From Tilletiopsis washingtonensis (taxonomy: Eukaryota; Basidiomycota; Exobasidiomycetes; Entylomatales), in the NCBI RefSeq assembly GCF_003144115.1, contig NW_020312021.1, positions 346,922 through 410,921 of the forward strand: a stretch of 64,000 nucleotides of DNA. The letters run 5' to 3'. The stretch's first letter is position 1; each line of letters opens with the position of its first letter. Shown in pieces: positions 32,977 through 44,200 of the stretch. The notes beneath the pieces were generated by a model. It saw only the letters and a list, made by a program, of their open reading frames with translations, made no database searches and was not told the DNA's origin. A program made the translations under genes and the position numbers.

Positions 32977-33405
32977 AGCCGTGGTGGTCGGACGTGCAAT
33001 GCAGCTCTGTGCCATCAAGCCTCGCTGCGAGTCTGACAGCGCCGCTGCTCGAGGCATGCCGCGCGGCGACTCAACTGGTGACTGCCAGGTAGACTGGCAC
33101 GTCGCTTGGCCATGCAGCCGGCTCCCCCACGCTCGCTCTTCTGCGGCACCCCACAGCGGCGTGGGTGGCGTCTTCGCGCGTGCAGCACGCAAGCCGAATG
33201 GTTTGCAAGATATGTTTTGTCTCCGCCTGTCGCCAGTGCGACGGGCGGTGTTCTCATCGCGCTCCAGTGTGGAGCCCGACAAGGAAAGGGTTGCTACAGA
33301 TGGGACACGTGTAGCGGCGCGTGTGGCGTGAGGCATGTGCAAGATGGTGGGGGTGAAGATGACGAACGAGACAGGCGGGGACGACAGGCAGAAGAGAAGA
33401 TAGAA
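32977..33405. other. Convergent intergenic spacer between PPIL1 and RPL26
   Basis: A 429-bp region between converging stop codons, expected to hold both 3' untranslated regions. AT-richer words near 33200-33215 (GCAAGATATGTTTTGTC) and 33395-33405 (AGATAGAATTAG) could belong to polyadenylation regions. No gene seen. Confidence 0.4.
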
Positions 33406-34845
33406 TTAGGCCTTGGCCTCCTTCATCTCGACGTCGCCCTTCGGCACCTTGCGGGCGAGGATCTTCTTGCGGCTGAGAGGCGAAAGAACGTCAACGCTGC
33501 CCCATGATGCGCACCCTCCGCGCTTCCACTCACTCGGCATCAAGCTTGACCTTGGTGATGACGCAGTTGCTCGGGTGCACGGGCAGCATGACGGTGGCGC
33601 CGTTGCTCTTCTCGCGCGAGACACGCTCGACGTGGATGACCCACTTCTTGCGGTACACCTGCGACACGCGGCCCTCGCGGCCCTTGCTGCTGCCACGCAC
33701 AATCAGCACCTCGTCGTCGCGGCGGATCGGCAGGGCGCGGACCTAAGAGGAGAGGGTCAGCACGGCTGCGATGCGCGATTGATGGCAAGAGAGAGCACGC
33801 GTCCACAGGGACACGCAGCACTGGCCCTGGCGCGGCGAGCACAGCGGCATGCAGCGAGCCTACGAGCATGCGTCCAGCACGCGCGCCGGAAAGACGAGCA
33901 CTCTACGCTTCTGCGGGTCCGCCGACCCGCCATCGCGTCGTCCAGCGCTGCTCGCCACATGTCCCGCGCGTAGAAGCACGCCTCGTGCCGCCGCGCTCAG
34001 CCCTATCCCTGCGCATGTGCAAGCCCAACGTCTGCTGCCCTAGCCCTAGGCGCGACGCCCGCGTATCTACTGGCGATGGCTCGCGGCCGATGCTGCCGCG
34101 TCGTGCCGAGGTGCGCCCGGCCCTGTCGCACGCTCTGCGATGCAGCGACGTGCCACCCATGCGACCTCGAGCGACGCAACAACCGCCCTTCGGATCGACA
34201 TGAAGGGCTGGCAGAGCCAGCGAGGCGGCCCGGGCAGCGACGCAGGCGTACAGCACCTGGCCCCGAGCCAGAGGGGCTTGAACCAAGGCTTCTGGCGAGG
34301 CCGCGACCTGCGCTCTGCGCTGCTCTGCGTCTTCCCTGCCGCGTGACCGCCTCTTCCGCGCTGCCTGCCCTCGCTGCCCTGCGCCGCCTCTCGCCTGCTG
34401 CGCTGCCCTTGCCCGACACTGCACTCAGCTGTCTCTGTGGTCGTTCTCTCCTCAATCTCGCTCCTACATGCGCCCTGCTGCTCTGAATCCCATCGCAACG
34501 CCGTGCCGTCCCATCGCCGCCGCTGCGCATACTCACGCCGTGCTCGGCGCGCAGCTCCTTGGTGAGGCTGGCGCTCATGATCTTGCGCTTCAGGTGCGAG
34601 GGCGCGGTGAAGTGCGCCTTGCGCGACACGCGGCGGCTGAACGAACATGGGGTCAGTATGGTGCTACGGACTGGCAGCATCGCCACCGCCGTCATGCGAA
34701 AGCAGAGGTACAGCCAGAGGTGCGACAGCATCTTTGCCGCCAGACGAGAGCACGGCTCAGGCGGGCAGCCGCCGGCCTCGCACCTCTGCGCTGCGCATGC
34801 GGCGTGCTGGCATGCCTGCGGGCACACTCACGAAGAGGAGACCAT
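33406..34845 (-). CDS. RPL26: 60S ribosomal protein L26 (uL24)
   Basis: Component of the large ribosomal subunit near the exit tunnel. The spliced product is about 130 residues: [35 protein letters not shown], then the KOW motif region [20 protein letters not shown] and [20 protein letters not shown], and [18 protein letters not shown]. Exon 1 is 14 bases (MVSS plus two bases). Introns are 34637-34831 (195 bp), 33743-34536 (794 bp) and about 60 bp near the 3' end. The 794-bp intron is the longest in the window; I searched its sense strand for C/D-box snoRNA motifs and found no perfect RTGATGA. The N-terminus is a few residues shorter than human L26 (MKFNPFVTSD-type starts differ), so another upstream start or exon is possible. 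Confidence 0.95.
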
Positions 34846-35147
34846 CTTGAGACTTGACGAGAGGGGGTGGGGTGAGGGTGACGGTAGCGTGAGGGCGGCG
34901 GCGGCAGCAGCGCAGGCGGCCACTGCAACTGCCGCGACGGCGCAGGAAGCGCCCAGTCGCACGCGCAGCTTCTGCGGGCCGCAGTGGCGCGGGCAGAAAG
35001 TCGCGCTGCGGCAGTCGCACGCGCTGGCTTTTCTCGTGCGACAAGTCCGTGGGAAAACAGTGCTGTTCCCACGCACTGCTCCGCCTCCACATCCCTTGAT
35101 GCTCGCTCAGCACCCTGAGCGGCCTGCCTCCCGACCACCTCATCACC
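34846..35147. promoter_or_regulatory. Divergent promoter between RPL26 and an uncharacterised gene
   Basis: About 300 bp between divergent start codons. It contains GCGGCGG/GCAGC-rich DNA and no recognised gene. As the RPL26 promoter it should be strong; no classical Rap1 or Fhl1 site was identified. Confidence 0.4.
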
Positions 35148-35746
35148 ATGTCGCTGCCCACACAGCTCGCTCCGCTCCTCACGCGCCTCGCGCCCGGCAG
35201 CGGCGCCCTGCCGCCGCTGCAGGTCACGCACAGCACGCCCGCCGTGCTGCCGCCCGCCACGCTGGCCGCCGCCTTCCCGCACGCGTCGCCGCGCCTCAGT
35301 GCCGTGCTGGCGCTGTGCAACGACGAGGAGCGCGCCCACTCCATCGCGCAGGACAACGAGGGCGAGGCGACGTGCGACCTCGTGCATGCCATCCGTTAGT
35401 GCGGCGTGTGTCTTGCAGCGCTGCCAAGCTCACACTGCGCAGACCACCGCCGCGAGGCCGACTTCAGCAACTCAAAGGTGCGCCGCGCAGCTGCACCCCT
35501 GGCCCTCTCTCGCTGACACACCCGCAGTACTGGTACCGCACGCTCTCGCACCCGCTGCTGCCGCAGCTCTACGGCGACAAGGCGCCCGTGCAGCAGGCCT
35601 GCGCCCTCGTCGACGCCGTGCAGGCCGTGACGCGCGGCGCGGGCACGGCGTGCGGCGCCGGCCGCCTCGCCGAGCTCAAGGCGCGGCAGGCCGAGGAGCT
35701 GCGCGTGCTGCTGCAGTGGACGCTCGAGCAGGAGCAGGCCAAGTGA
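35148..35746 (+). CDS. Uncharacterised conserved fungal protein with an HRREADFSNSKYWYR motif
   Basis: No established function known to me. Three exons give roughly 155 residues. The first exon ends in CNDEERAHSIAQDNEGEATC and DLVHAI; splicing adds HHRREADFSNSK from a mini-exon and YWYRTLSHPLLPQLYGDKAP from the third. The C-terminus is a probable helix (LAELKARQAEELRVLLQWTL). The pattern of a short helical repeat with acidic DEER-AH-IAQ followed by HRRE-D-NxKYWYR is one I recall from small uncharacterised proteins of many fungi. No signal peptide or membrane segment is visible. Start 35148 (CACCATGTCGCTGCC) has good context. It diverges from RPL26 and converges with eIF5. Confidence 0.8.
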
Positions 35747-36100
35747 GGCGCAGCAGAGGCCGCGTCCGGCGTCTAGCCTAGTCGTGCCATGGCAGCTCTT
35801 CGGTGAGCGACTAGCCGCGCAGGCCATCGCCTTGCGTCTCATCGCGCATCTGCGCCACTATACCCCTCGTCTTGTCTCTACATACACTCCCGCCAGCCGA
35901 GCATGAATAAGTGGTGAGGCATTGAGCGGGAGCGCGAGCCGCAGTCGTGGCGAGCATGTACAGAATGTGTGCGAGAAGCGAGAGAAGCGATGCAGAGAGA
36001 GACGCGGGCCGGCGGACGGTAGCAGAGTCACGAGCGAGCAGGGCGGAGAGACCGAGAGAGGAAGACGGTGCAGGAGGCAGGAACGGGGCATGTCCACTGT
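35747..36100. other. Convergent intergenic spacer
   Basis: A 354-bp region between converging stop codons of the HRREADF-motif gene and eIF5. The first 150 bp are AT-richer (CACTATACCCCTCG, ACATACACTCCC, GAATAAGTGG) and the GAATAA word could serve as a polyadenylation element. No gene seen. Confidence 0.4.
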
Positions 36101-37934
36101 TCACAGGTCGTCCAGATCGCTGTCCTCCTCATCGTCGTCGTCGGCCTCGGCGAGCCACTCGAGGAAGGGCGCAGCAGCCTTGCGCACGCGCTTAGACGCT
36201 GAGGAGAGCGACATGTCAGCGGGCATTGCGCTGCCTTACACGCCAGCAACGACTACTCACTCTCCTTGTCGACGTACTTCTTGCTCACTGCGATGCGCAT
36301 AGTCAGCGGTCGCACCTCTGCGCAGTCAAGACGCGCCACTCACCGTGCGTGCCCCACGTCTGCACGACCTCCTCGTCGAGCGCGTCGAGCTGGTACAGCG
36401 CCATGAGCACCTTGGGCACGCCGTTGGGCACGAGCTCCGGGTACGTGACGCCCGCGAGGCGCTCGACGCCGCCCAGCAGCGACTTCTGGTGCTTCTCGCT
36501 CGACGTCATCTGCGCGGCAGGTGAGCAGCACGTCACGCGAAGGCGGGTCTCATGCACACGCACCTTGACGATGACAGCGCCATACTTCTCCACGTCCTTG
36601 GCCGCATCCTCGGAGATGAGGCCCTGGATGAGCACCTGCACGGCCTTGTGCTTCTTCTCAATGCCCAGCTCGACGGCCTTCTTGTACACCTCGGCGCTGG
36701 CGAGGTCCGTGCGGCCCTCGGAGCCGCCGGTGCGGTTGGCGAGGAGCCAGGTGCCAAACTGGTTGTATGGCGAATTCTCGTCATCCTCGCCCTCGTCGTC
36801 GTCGCCGAGCACGAGGTTCGCCTTGAGCGAGCTGGCGAGCGCCGCGGCGGCACGCGCCTTGACGGCCTCGTCGCTCGTGTCGACGCTCCACTGCACGTCG
36901 TCGGCGTCGTCCTCGGCCTCGTTGGCCTTGGGCATGTCCTTGGCGTCGGCGTTGATCTTGGCGGTGAAGTCATCCTCGTCGCTCTTGGCGTCGTCGTCGT
37001 CGCCGCCCTGCGCCTCGACGCTCTGGCCCGCCGCCTTGCCGGCGCCCTTTGCGCCCTTGGCCTTCTTCGGCGGCGGGTTCTTGGTGATGAAGGTGGTGAG
37101 CTTGTGGCGCATGTCGACGTCGCTGCGCTTGCCGCACGCCTTGCAGTCGCGCAGGATCATGCCGTCCTTCATGATCTTGAGGTCCGTCTCGGGGTTCTTG
37201 CAGCTGCCGCAGAGCACAAACTTGGCGATGAAGTCGTCGAGCAGCTTGCGCAGCGCGTCAGCCTGGTGTGCGCCGTTGACGATGTAGCGGTCCGCCTTCT
37301 CGTCGAACGTCGTCTGCGCGCCGAGCTCGCAGCCGAAGAACTTGGTCGGGTCTGCGCGAGGGGTCAGCCACAAGCTGCGGCATGCTCTGCACTCCACACG
37401 CACACGTCGGCGGGCGGCTGAGCGCACGGGCAATGTCGGACATGTTGGGGATCACCGTCTTGATGCCGTTGCCGCGGCCCTCGATCTTGGTCTGCAGCAG
37501 TGGCATGCTGCGGAGCGTGTCAGCAGTGCGAGCGGACGTATCGGCAGCAGGCAGCGCGCGCAGCACAGCAGCTCTTGCAGCACAGCGGAGGCATGGCAAC
37601 GGGCGACGCAGCGGAGACACGCCCACGGCGGCGGGCAAGAGCGGCACCCAGCGCACGTCTCGCACGCTGCGCACGTCGATGCGGCGGCGAGACTGCAGGG
37701 CTGCCAACTCTGCACTGCACAGGCGTCGTGCGTCTGCGCTGCGCTGTCTGCACCTCGCGCTGCGCCTTGCGGTCTGTGTGCCCCGCAGCGCCGTGGCCGC
37801 CACGCTGCGCCGCTGCTGTGCCATCGCCGCCATGCTCCACCACGCTGCGCCGCTGTGCCGCGCCTGGCCCGTGGCACGCACCGGTAGCGGTAGAACTTGT
37901 CATCGACGTCGCGGCGGATGTTGACGACGGCCAT
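36101..37934 (-). CDS. TIF5: Translation initiation factor eIF5
   Basis: GTPase-activating protein for eIF2 in the 43S preinitiation complex and an assembly partner through its C-terminal HEAT domain. Exon 1 ([18 protein letters not shown]) joins [20 protein letters not shown], containing the conserved N-terminal Arg required for GAP function. Then come [20 protein letters not shown] and a C4 zinc ribbon ([25 protein letters not shown]). An acidic linker ([17 protein letters not shown]) leads to the W2/MIF4GC domain, which ends with the acidic-aromatic boxes [20 protein letters not shown] and SDLDDL. Total length is about 430 residues. The first intron is 374 bp (37508-37881), long for this genome; the others are 45-70 bp. 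Start 37934 is fixed by family alignment. Confidence 0.97.
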
Positions 37935-38794
37935 GCTGGGCAGAGGCTAGCGGGAGGGCGGGGCACTTAGGCGGGGCGTGGCGGACGGGTGCGGCGCGCG
38001 CGGCAGGACGGACAGGAGGGCGAGGCGGAGGGTGGCACGGTCATATAACGCGGCAGCAGGATTGAGCGTAAGCGCGGAGGTGAGGCGGCGGAGAGACGTG
38101 CGGGAAGCGGCAGAGGCGCGGCCAGGAGGAGTGCGATGGAGGGCAGAAGGCAGGCGGCGCAGCGCAGCGCAGCAGCGGCCAAGAGTGTCTTGTGCGGCCC
38201 GCCGCCCGCGGCGCAGGCCGCCGCATCGGCGGCCGCGACGCTGGGCGGCGGCACGTGACGGCCGGTCGCACCCTCGCCTCCGCCCCGCCCGCCCACACTT
38301 CTGGCCCTCGCTGCAGGCCCAGCAGCGGTACGGGTAGTTTCGGTAGGGTCCCTAATTCATGAAGAGACCGTCCGAGGAGGTTGTGTCATCTGAAGACGCC
38401 ATATGCGCCTGGCGACGACACGAGGTCTTGGAGCGTCACCCTAGGATCACTTGTCGCCCCAGCCGCATGCCTGTTGTCTCCTGCCTTCCTGCTACGCTGG
38501 AGTGACAAACGACAAACAGACTGCCGCCGCAGTCGCTGGGCAGGCATGTGGTGGCCACCCGCCGCCACACTCTGCTTCATGCGCGACGAGGTGGGGCGCA
38601 AGCCTGGTTCGCAGGCAACCCTTGAGCGCTCCGGACGCGGCGCTGCGCGGCGGCGTGCGAGTCTCACGCTGCCGCGCCGAGTGCCCAAATCGCGCCTCGT
38701 TGCGCTGCGCATCTCTCTACTCCACTCCACTCCACTCCACTCCACTCCACTCCACCCTCACCCTCACCAGCACCTCACCCACCCACGCGCCGCC
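37935..38794. promoter_or_regulatory. Divergent promoter region between eIF5 and SLT11
   Basis: An 860-bp spacer between divergent genes. A TATA-like TCATATAACG lies at about 38041, some 105 bp from the eIF5 start. A (CTCCA)n microsatellite and CT-rich run directly precede the SLT11 start. No gene recognised in it. Confidence 0.45.
38719..38755 (+). repeat. (ACTCC)n pentanucleotide microsatellite in the SLT11 leader
   Basis: About 7.4 perfect copies of a CTCCA unit end roughly 40 bp before the SLT11 start codon, followed by CCTCACCCTCACC. It probably lies in the 5' untranslated region or core promoter. Confidence 0.9.
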
Positions 38795-40980
38795 ATGTCG
38801 TACGGCTTCATGAACAAGCAGGGCGCCGCGTCGACGGGCAGCGAGGCCGCCGAGACGCCCATCCTCTGCGACACGTGCCTCGGGCCCAACCCGTACGTGC
38901 GCATGAGCAAGCAGGCCCACGGCAAGGAGTGCAAGGTGCGTCGCGCGTGCGGCGGCACGGCAGGGTGTGAGGGCGGAGGGCGGCAGCGCCGGCGAGGAGG
39001 CATGCGGCAACGCAGGCCAGCGCTGGGGCAGCAGCAGGCAGCTGCGGCGAGGAGGTGTGCGGCAAGGCAGACCAGCGCTCTGCTCGCCGCTCTGCACACG
39101 CCACGCGCCGGTGACATGCTGCGCAGCGGTGCCGTCGCCGGTGCAGCTTCAGCACAAGCTGCGCCTGCTTTGCACGATGCAGGCCTGCGTGGCAGTCGCT
39201 GCTGGCCGCTGTCGTGGTGCTGTCGCGCTCCGCCCCAGCATGCAGGCGGCCGTGGCATGACGGGCGCCTGCGCGGCTCGACAAGCCATGAGCTTGCAGCG
39301 ATGAAGCCGGCGCGGCACTGCGCTCGCGGCACTGTCACCAGGCGTCCCACGCTGGCTGCAACTGCTGTGGGACATGCCATTCCCACTGCTGAGTGCTCCT
39401 GTCCATGCTGACACTGCGCACAGATCTGCGACCGCCCCTTTACCGTGTTCCGCTGGTCGCCCGGCGCGGGCATGCGCTTCAAGAAGACGGAGATCTGCAC
39501 GACGTGCGCCAAGATCAAGAACGTGTGCCAGACGTGCATCCTCGACCTGCAGTACGGCCTGCCCGTGCAGGTGCGCGACACGGCCCTCGGCCTGCAGGGC
39601 GGCGCGCCGAGCAGCGACATCAACAAGCAGTACTACGTGCAGCGCGTCGAGGAGCAGGTGAGTGGCGATGCGGCGCACAGCGCGGCCAATGCGGTGTGTA
39701 GGCGGTGGTCGGCAGTGGCTCTCGAGGCCGCAGGCGCGAGTGGCAGGCTGGTGGGGTGTAGAGGTAACAGGCAGCGGGTGTCGATGTAGCACGCGGGAGC
39801 GGTGTTGTTCGGGCGCAGAGGCGACAAGCAGCGGCTCGTGGCGCAGCGGACAGTCGCAAAGGCGGCACCACACAATGCGCGCGCAATAGCAGGGCAAAGG
39901 CTCTGCCAGACGCTGTGCCTCGATGGCTTTGGAAGTCTGCTGCTAGCTGTGGACTCGGCCAGATCGGCGGACGCAGTGCGCTGCGATGCGCATCGCAGAC
40001 CGGGCAGAGCCGCACGGAGCACTTGACGCTCCGTGCAGCGCGGCGGGTGCGTCGCCAGCTCTCGTAGAGGGAGACTGTCATTGCGGCCAGCGCAGCTCTG
40101 GCTGGTGCGCGTCTGATGTGAGAGAGCTCGCTGCGCCTCGACTGCGCATCGGTGCGCGTTGGGCTGCAGGCTCTCATGTCGCCACATCTCTGGCCACATG
40201 GCTGACATTTGCTTGCCTCTCAGCTCGAAGGGCAACCCGGCCAGTCACTACTGCCGTCCTCGGGACCCTCGTCGCGCGCCGGGCAAGATCTGCTGAAGCA
40301 GCTCTCGCGTGCACGCGGCGGCGCCGGCGGGCAGCCCAACTATAACCGCAACAAGCCTCACCTCTGCTCCTTCTACGCCAAGGGCACATGCACTCGCGGC
40401 GACGAGTGTCCGTTCCGCCACGAGCTGCCCGTCAAGAACGAGCTGTCGCAGCAGAACATCAAGGACCGGTGAGTGGCGCACGTGCTTCGACGCACAATGT
40501 GGCCTGCGCCGCTGCGCCCTTGCTGATGCCTTGGCGACGTGCGCAGCTTCCACGGCCGCAACGACCCAGTAGCGCGCAAGATTCTCGGCGGGCACGCAGC
40601 AGCAGCAGGGCTGGCACCGCCGGAAGACAAGGACGTGGTGCGTGCAGCGCTTGCCGCTCCGCCCTCGCGACCCACGTCGTGCTCACTCCCTCTTGCAGAC
40701 ATCACTCTTCCTCAGCGCGCTGCCGCCAACGATCACCGAGGACGCGATCCGCACGTGGTTCGTCACGCAGGTGCCGACGCTCAAGCCCGAGCACATCAAG
40801 AGCATCACGCTCGTGCCGGCATCAAAGTGCGCCTTTGTCAACTTCCGCCGGCGCGAGGAGGCCGAGGCGGCGGCGCTGCGCTGTGCCGTCAAGGTGCAGA
40901 TCGAGGGGCAGGACGTGCGCGTGGCGTGGGGCCGGAGTCGGCCGGTGGGCAAGGGCAAGGCCGCAGCGAAGGCCGAGTAG
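38795..40980 (+). CDS. SLT11: Pre-mRNA-splicing factor SLT11/ECM2 (human RBM22)
   Basis: RNA-binding NTC-related protein contacting U6 and intron near the catalytic centre of the activated spliceosome. The N-terminal zinc-binding part is clear: [32 protein letters not shown] and [25 protein letters not shown] finger follows ([20 protein letters not shown]). The RRM occupies the C-terminus ([36 protein letters not shown]). The product is about 370 residues. Presence of both the CCCH and RRM domains matches RBM22 rather than the shorter budding-yeast Ecm2. Introns are 38936-39423 (488 bp), 39658-40223 (566 bp) and two of 55-70 bp; the two long ones are unusual here. Start 38795 fits the family N-terminus. 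Confidence 0.96.
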
Positions 40981-41275
40981 CGGGGGCTGATCAGATTAGG
41001 TGCGAACGATGTGTAGACTACAACAGGTTGCGAGACAAGTGACGCAGGAGACGGCAGGGTGAGAGCACGTGCGGGCAGATGCGAGTTAGAGGATCCGGTC
41101 TAGGTGACGCAGAGAGGCGTGTATAGGCTATGCGATGCGCGCAAGACGCGGTGAGAGAACGGACCGCAGGCGCGGGTATGGAGTCACTCCACGGCAAGCG
41201 GCAAGAAGAGAAGGAGGAGAAAAGAGAGAATGAGGAGCAACGGCAAGCGGCAGACGTCGGCAGCGGCCCGGCTCT
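40981..41275. other. Convergent intergenic spacer between SLT11 and the Zn2Cys6 factor
   Basis: A 295-bp region between converging stops with AT-richer 3'-end-like DNA (GATTAGGTGCGAACGATGTG, GTGTATAGGCTATGC). No gene seen. Confidence 0.4.
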
Positions 41276-44200
41276 TCATTGCTGCGGCCTGCCCTGGCGT
41301 CCAGCGTCGTCGCTGCGCTGCTGCGGCTGCTGCTGCTGGCGGTAGCGGGACTGCTGCTGCTGCTGTTGGTACTGCTGGTACTGCTGCTGCGAAGGCATCC
41401 AGCTTTCGTCGAGGAAGCTGCTGTAGCCCGCACCGCTGCTGTCGCTCGACTGTTGCTGCTGTTGCTGCTGCTGCTGCTGCGGCTGCTGGCGCATGCCGCC
41501 CGACTGCGCCCAGCCGGCGCCCTGATCTGGCATGGCCATGCTGCCCGCCAACACGCTCGGGTAGCCATGTCCCTCCTTGGCACGCGCGGCGCTGGCGTGC
41601 ATCTCAGCGGATGCCGCATTGGAGTACGCCTGCAGCGGATCCTGCTGCGAGGTTGACGACGGCCGCTGCATGCGCGAGCCGGTCGTGTCGGTGGCGGCGT
41701 CTGTCTGATAGTAGCCCTGCGCCGCTTGCTGCGCCATGTTCTGGCCGCGATCCAAGACGTAGTTGGGAAGCTGCGCCTGCGCTTGCGAGCCGAGCTCGTG
41801 GCTTCCGCCGCCGTCGTTCCGCGTCGCGAAGCGCTGCTGCGCAGAGCCGTCGGTGGCCTGAAGGCCGCGGCGGTCGTGCGGATCGAACATCTGCTGCGGC
41901 ATGGCGAATGTCTGCGACTGGGCAAAGGACTGCGCCGGCGCGGCGACCATGCCGGCATTTTGCTGACCGAACGCCTGCGACGCGGCGTCCTGGAAGTACT
42001 GCGCGTTGGATGACCACTGGGAGCCGTCGCTCGACAGCGGCCCGAACGCCGACGCGCTGATGTCTGGCGCACCTTGCGAAGATGCTGGCGGCGCCTGCGC
42101 CGCCGCAGGTGCAGAGTGCGCGTGCGACTGGTCGGACGGGACGCCGGCGTTGAACGATGAGCGGGTGGACGAGCTCGTCTCTGCGCCGGGCTCGCCGTCG
42201 GAGCCAAACGCCAGGCCAGTCAGCGCGCTCGGTGGCGTCTGGGCCCGGGGCGGCGTGTTGTCGAGGTCGCCCTCGCCCGGCGAGCTCGCCATGTCCATGG
42301 CCAGAAAGCTGCGCTCCAGATGCGCGATCGTGAGCTCGACCGGCGTGCGGCGATAGCGCGGCGCCGTCTCGCGACGCTCCCTCGCCCACTTCTCCAGACC
42401 TGCACGCAGGCTGCAGCCGAGGAACTCGCAGGGCGGCCGCACTGGGCGGAACGTCACCGACGCAGACGGCTGGCCGGCCGAGGCGTGCGTCTCGATCGAG
42501 ACCTCGATAAGGAAGTTCTCAAAGCCGCGAAGCAGGCCCAGCAGGATCGACTCGATCCGCGGGCCCGTCTCGAGGCGGCCGTTCCAGGTGTCGTTGCACA
42601 TGAACTGCGTCTCGACGAGGTACTGCGGACAGTGATCGATGAGCACAAGTGCAGCGCAGGCGGCAACGAATCACACTCACCGTGCCGCAGTAGTTGACTG
42701 ATGAGGTTACGGGCTGCAGTTAGCGACACGCTGGCGAGTCGCTCAATGTGCACTTACTATAGGTGACCAGGTCGGAGGGGATCGTGGCGATGCAGGGAAA
42801 CAGCGCAGGCAGGCCGGTCGAGCTCAGCTTGCCCAGCACCAGCTCGTCGACGTGGTCGAAGCCGGGCCCGCAGTTCGAGAGCATCGAGCTGGTGAGCGAG
42901 ACGACGGCCTCGGCGGCCGAGATGGCCTCGACGATGCTGCGCACCATCGGCATGTGCAGGGCGTGCTTGCCGCGCGTCTGCTCCACAATCTCGCCCATCG
43001 AGTAGAACTCCCACGATGGCTCACGGCAGAAGTCGGCGCGGACAAGGTTGCGCAGCGTCATGCTTTGCGTGACGTACAGCGAGAAGCGCACGCCGTGGAG
43101 CTGGGACACGCAGCGTCAGCCAGACGTTGCGAGACAGGAGCGGAAGGGTCACTCACCTCGTACAGCAGATTGTCCTTCATGAAGACCGTCCAGCGCTGCG
43201 CCGGCGCATCTTCGCGACCGGCGCTGAGCGCCTCGAGTTCCTCCAGCTCCAGCTCTATCGCCTGGCCTTTGCGCTGCAGCTTCCGGGGCGTGACCATGTC
43301 GCGCAGCAGCTCTTCCTGCGACATGGGCGTGAAGCGCCACTTGTGGCGGTACTCGTGCGCCTGCTCAAGAATGTCGGCGCGGCGGACGATGCAGATGAGG
43401 CGCGCGCGCGAGATGGCGTCCAGCGAGGACGACAGCGACACGACCGTGTCGCAGAGCATCGACACCGGCGTGAGGTCCACATCAAGCTCCTGCGCCAGCG
43501 GCAGCAAAGGATCCGCTTCGACGATGCCCAGTCGGTACTCGTCGGCAGCGAGACCGCACCACTGAGACAGCCAGATGTCACTCAGCACGACGCGTCAACG
43601 GGCAGCGAGCGAGACGACTCACCAGCACAGCGTGATGCAGCGCTTGCTGCTGCGGCGACTGCCAGCCGTCTCTCGCCGAGCGCCACTCGGGCCGCGCCTG
43701 CTCGGCCAGGTGCCGCAGCTGGCGGAAGGAGTCATAGATGCCGATGTTGTAGGCGTGGCGCCGAGCACAGCGCATGAGGAAGCGCCCTCGCAGGTCGGTG
43801 GAGTACTCGAGCATGCCGTCGTCGGGAAAGAGGATCGGGTTCTCGGCCGGACGAGGCCGAGGATCCTCCGAGAGCGTGTCGCACGGCCAGAACGGGCTGC
43901 AGGCCCGAGTCAGCAAAGCCGTGGGCGCACGGCGAGCACCACATACGCACAAGCGAGCGACGGCAACAAGGGCAAGGACGCCGTAGATGTCCGAGCGACT
44001 TGAGGCCAGCATGCGGCGCGCGTGTGCGTCGACGAGGGCGCGCAGCGGCAGTCTGAGCCGTCGACGGATGGCTTCCGAGGCGTGCGGCAGCGCGGCGAGG
44101 TGCAGCGCGGCGAGGTAGAACTGCGTCGTGTCGGACTCGCAGTCGTGGATGGATGCCGGCGCAGTCGGCATGGCGAGCACCGGCATGTGGATGTCATACA

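Noticed and set aside
33743-34536. Possible snoRNA in the long RPL26 intron
   Set aside because: No perfect RTGATGA box on the sense strand; a small hairpin (GCGGGTC-CGCC-GACCCGC, about 33915-33932) alone is not enough.
39290-39400. Possible C/D-box snoRNA in the first SLT11 intron (GCGATGAAG ... CTGA)
   Set aside because: The C box is imperfect, terminal-stem pairing is weak and no guide complementarity could be verified.
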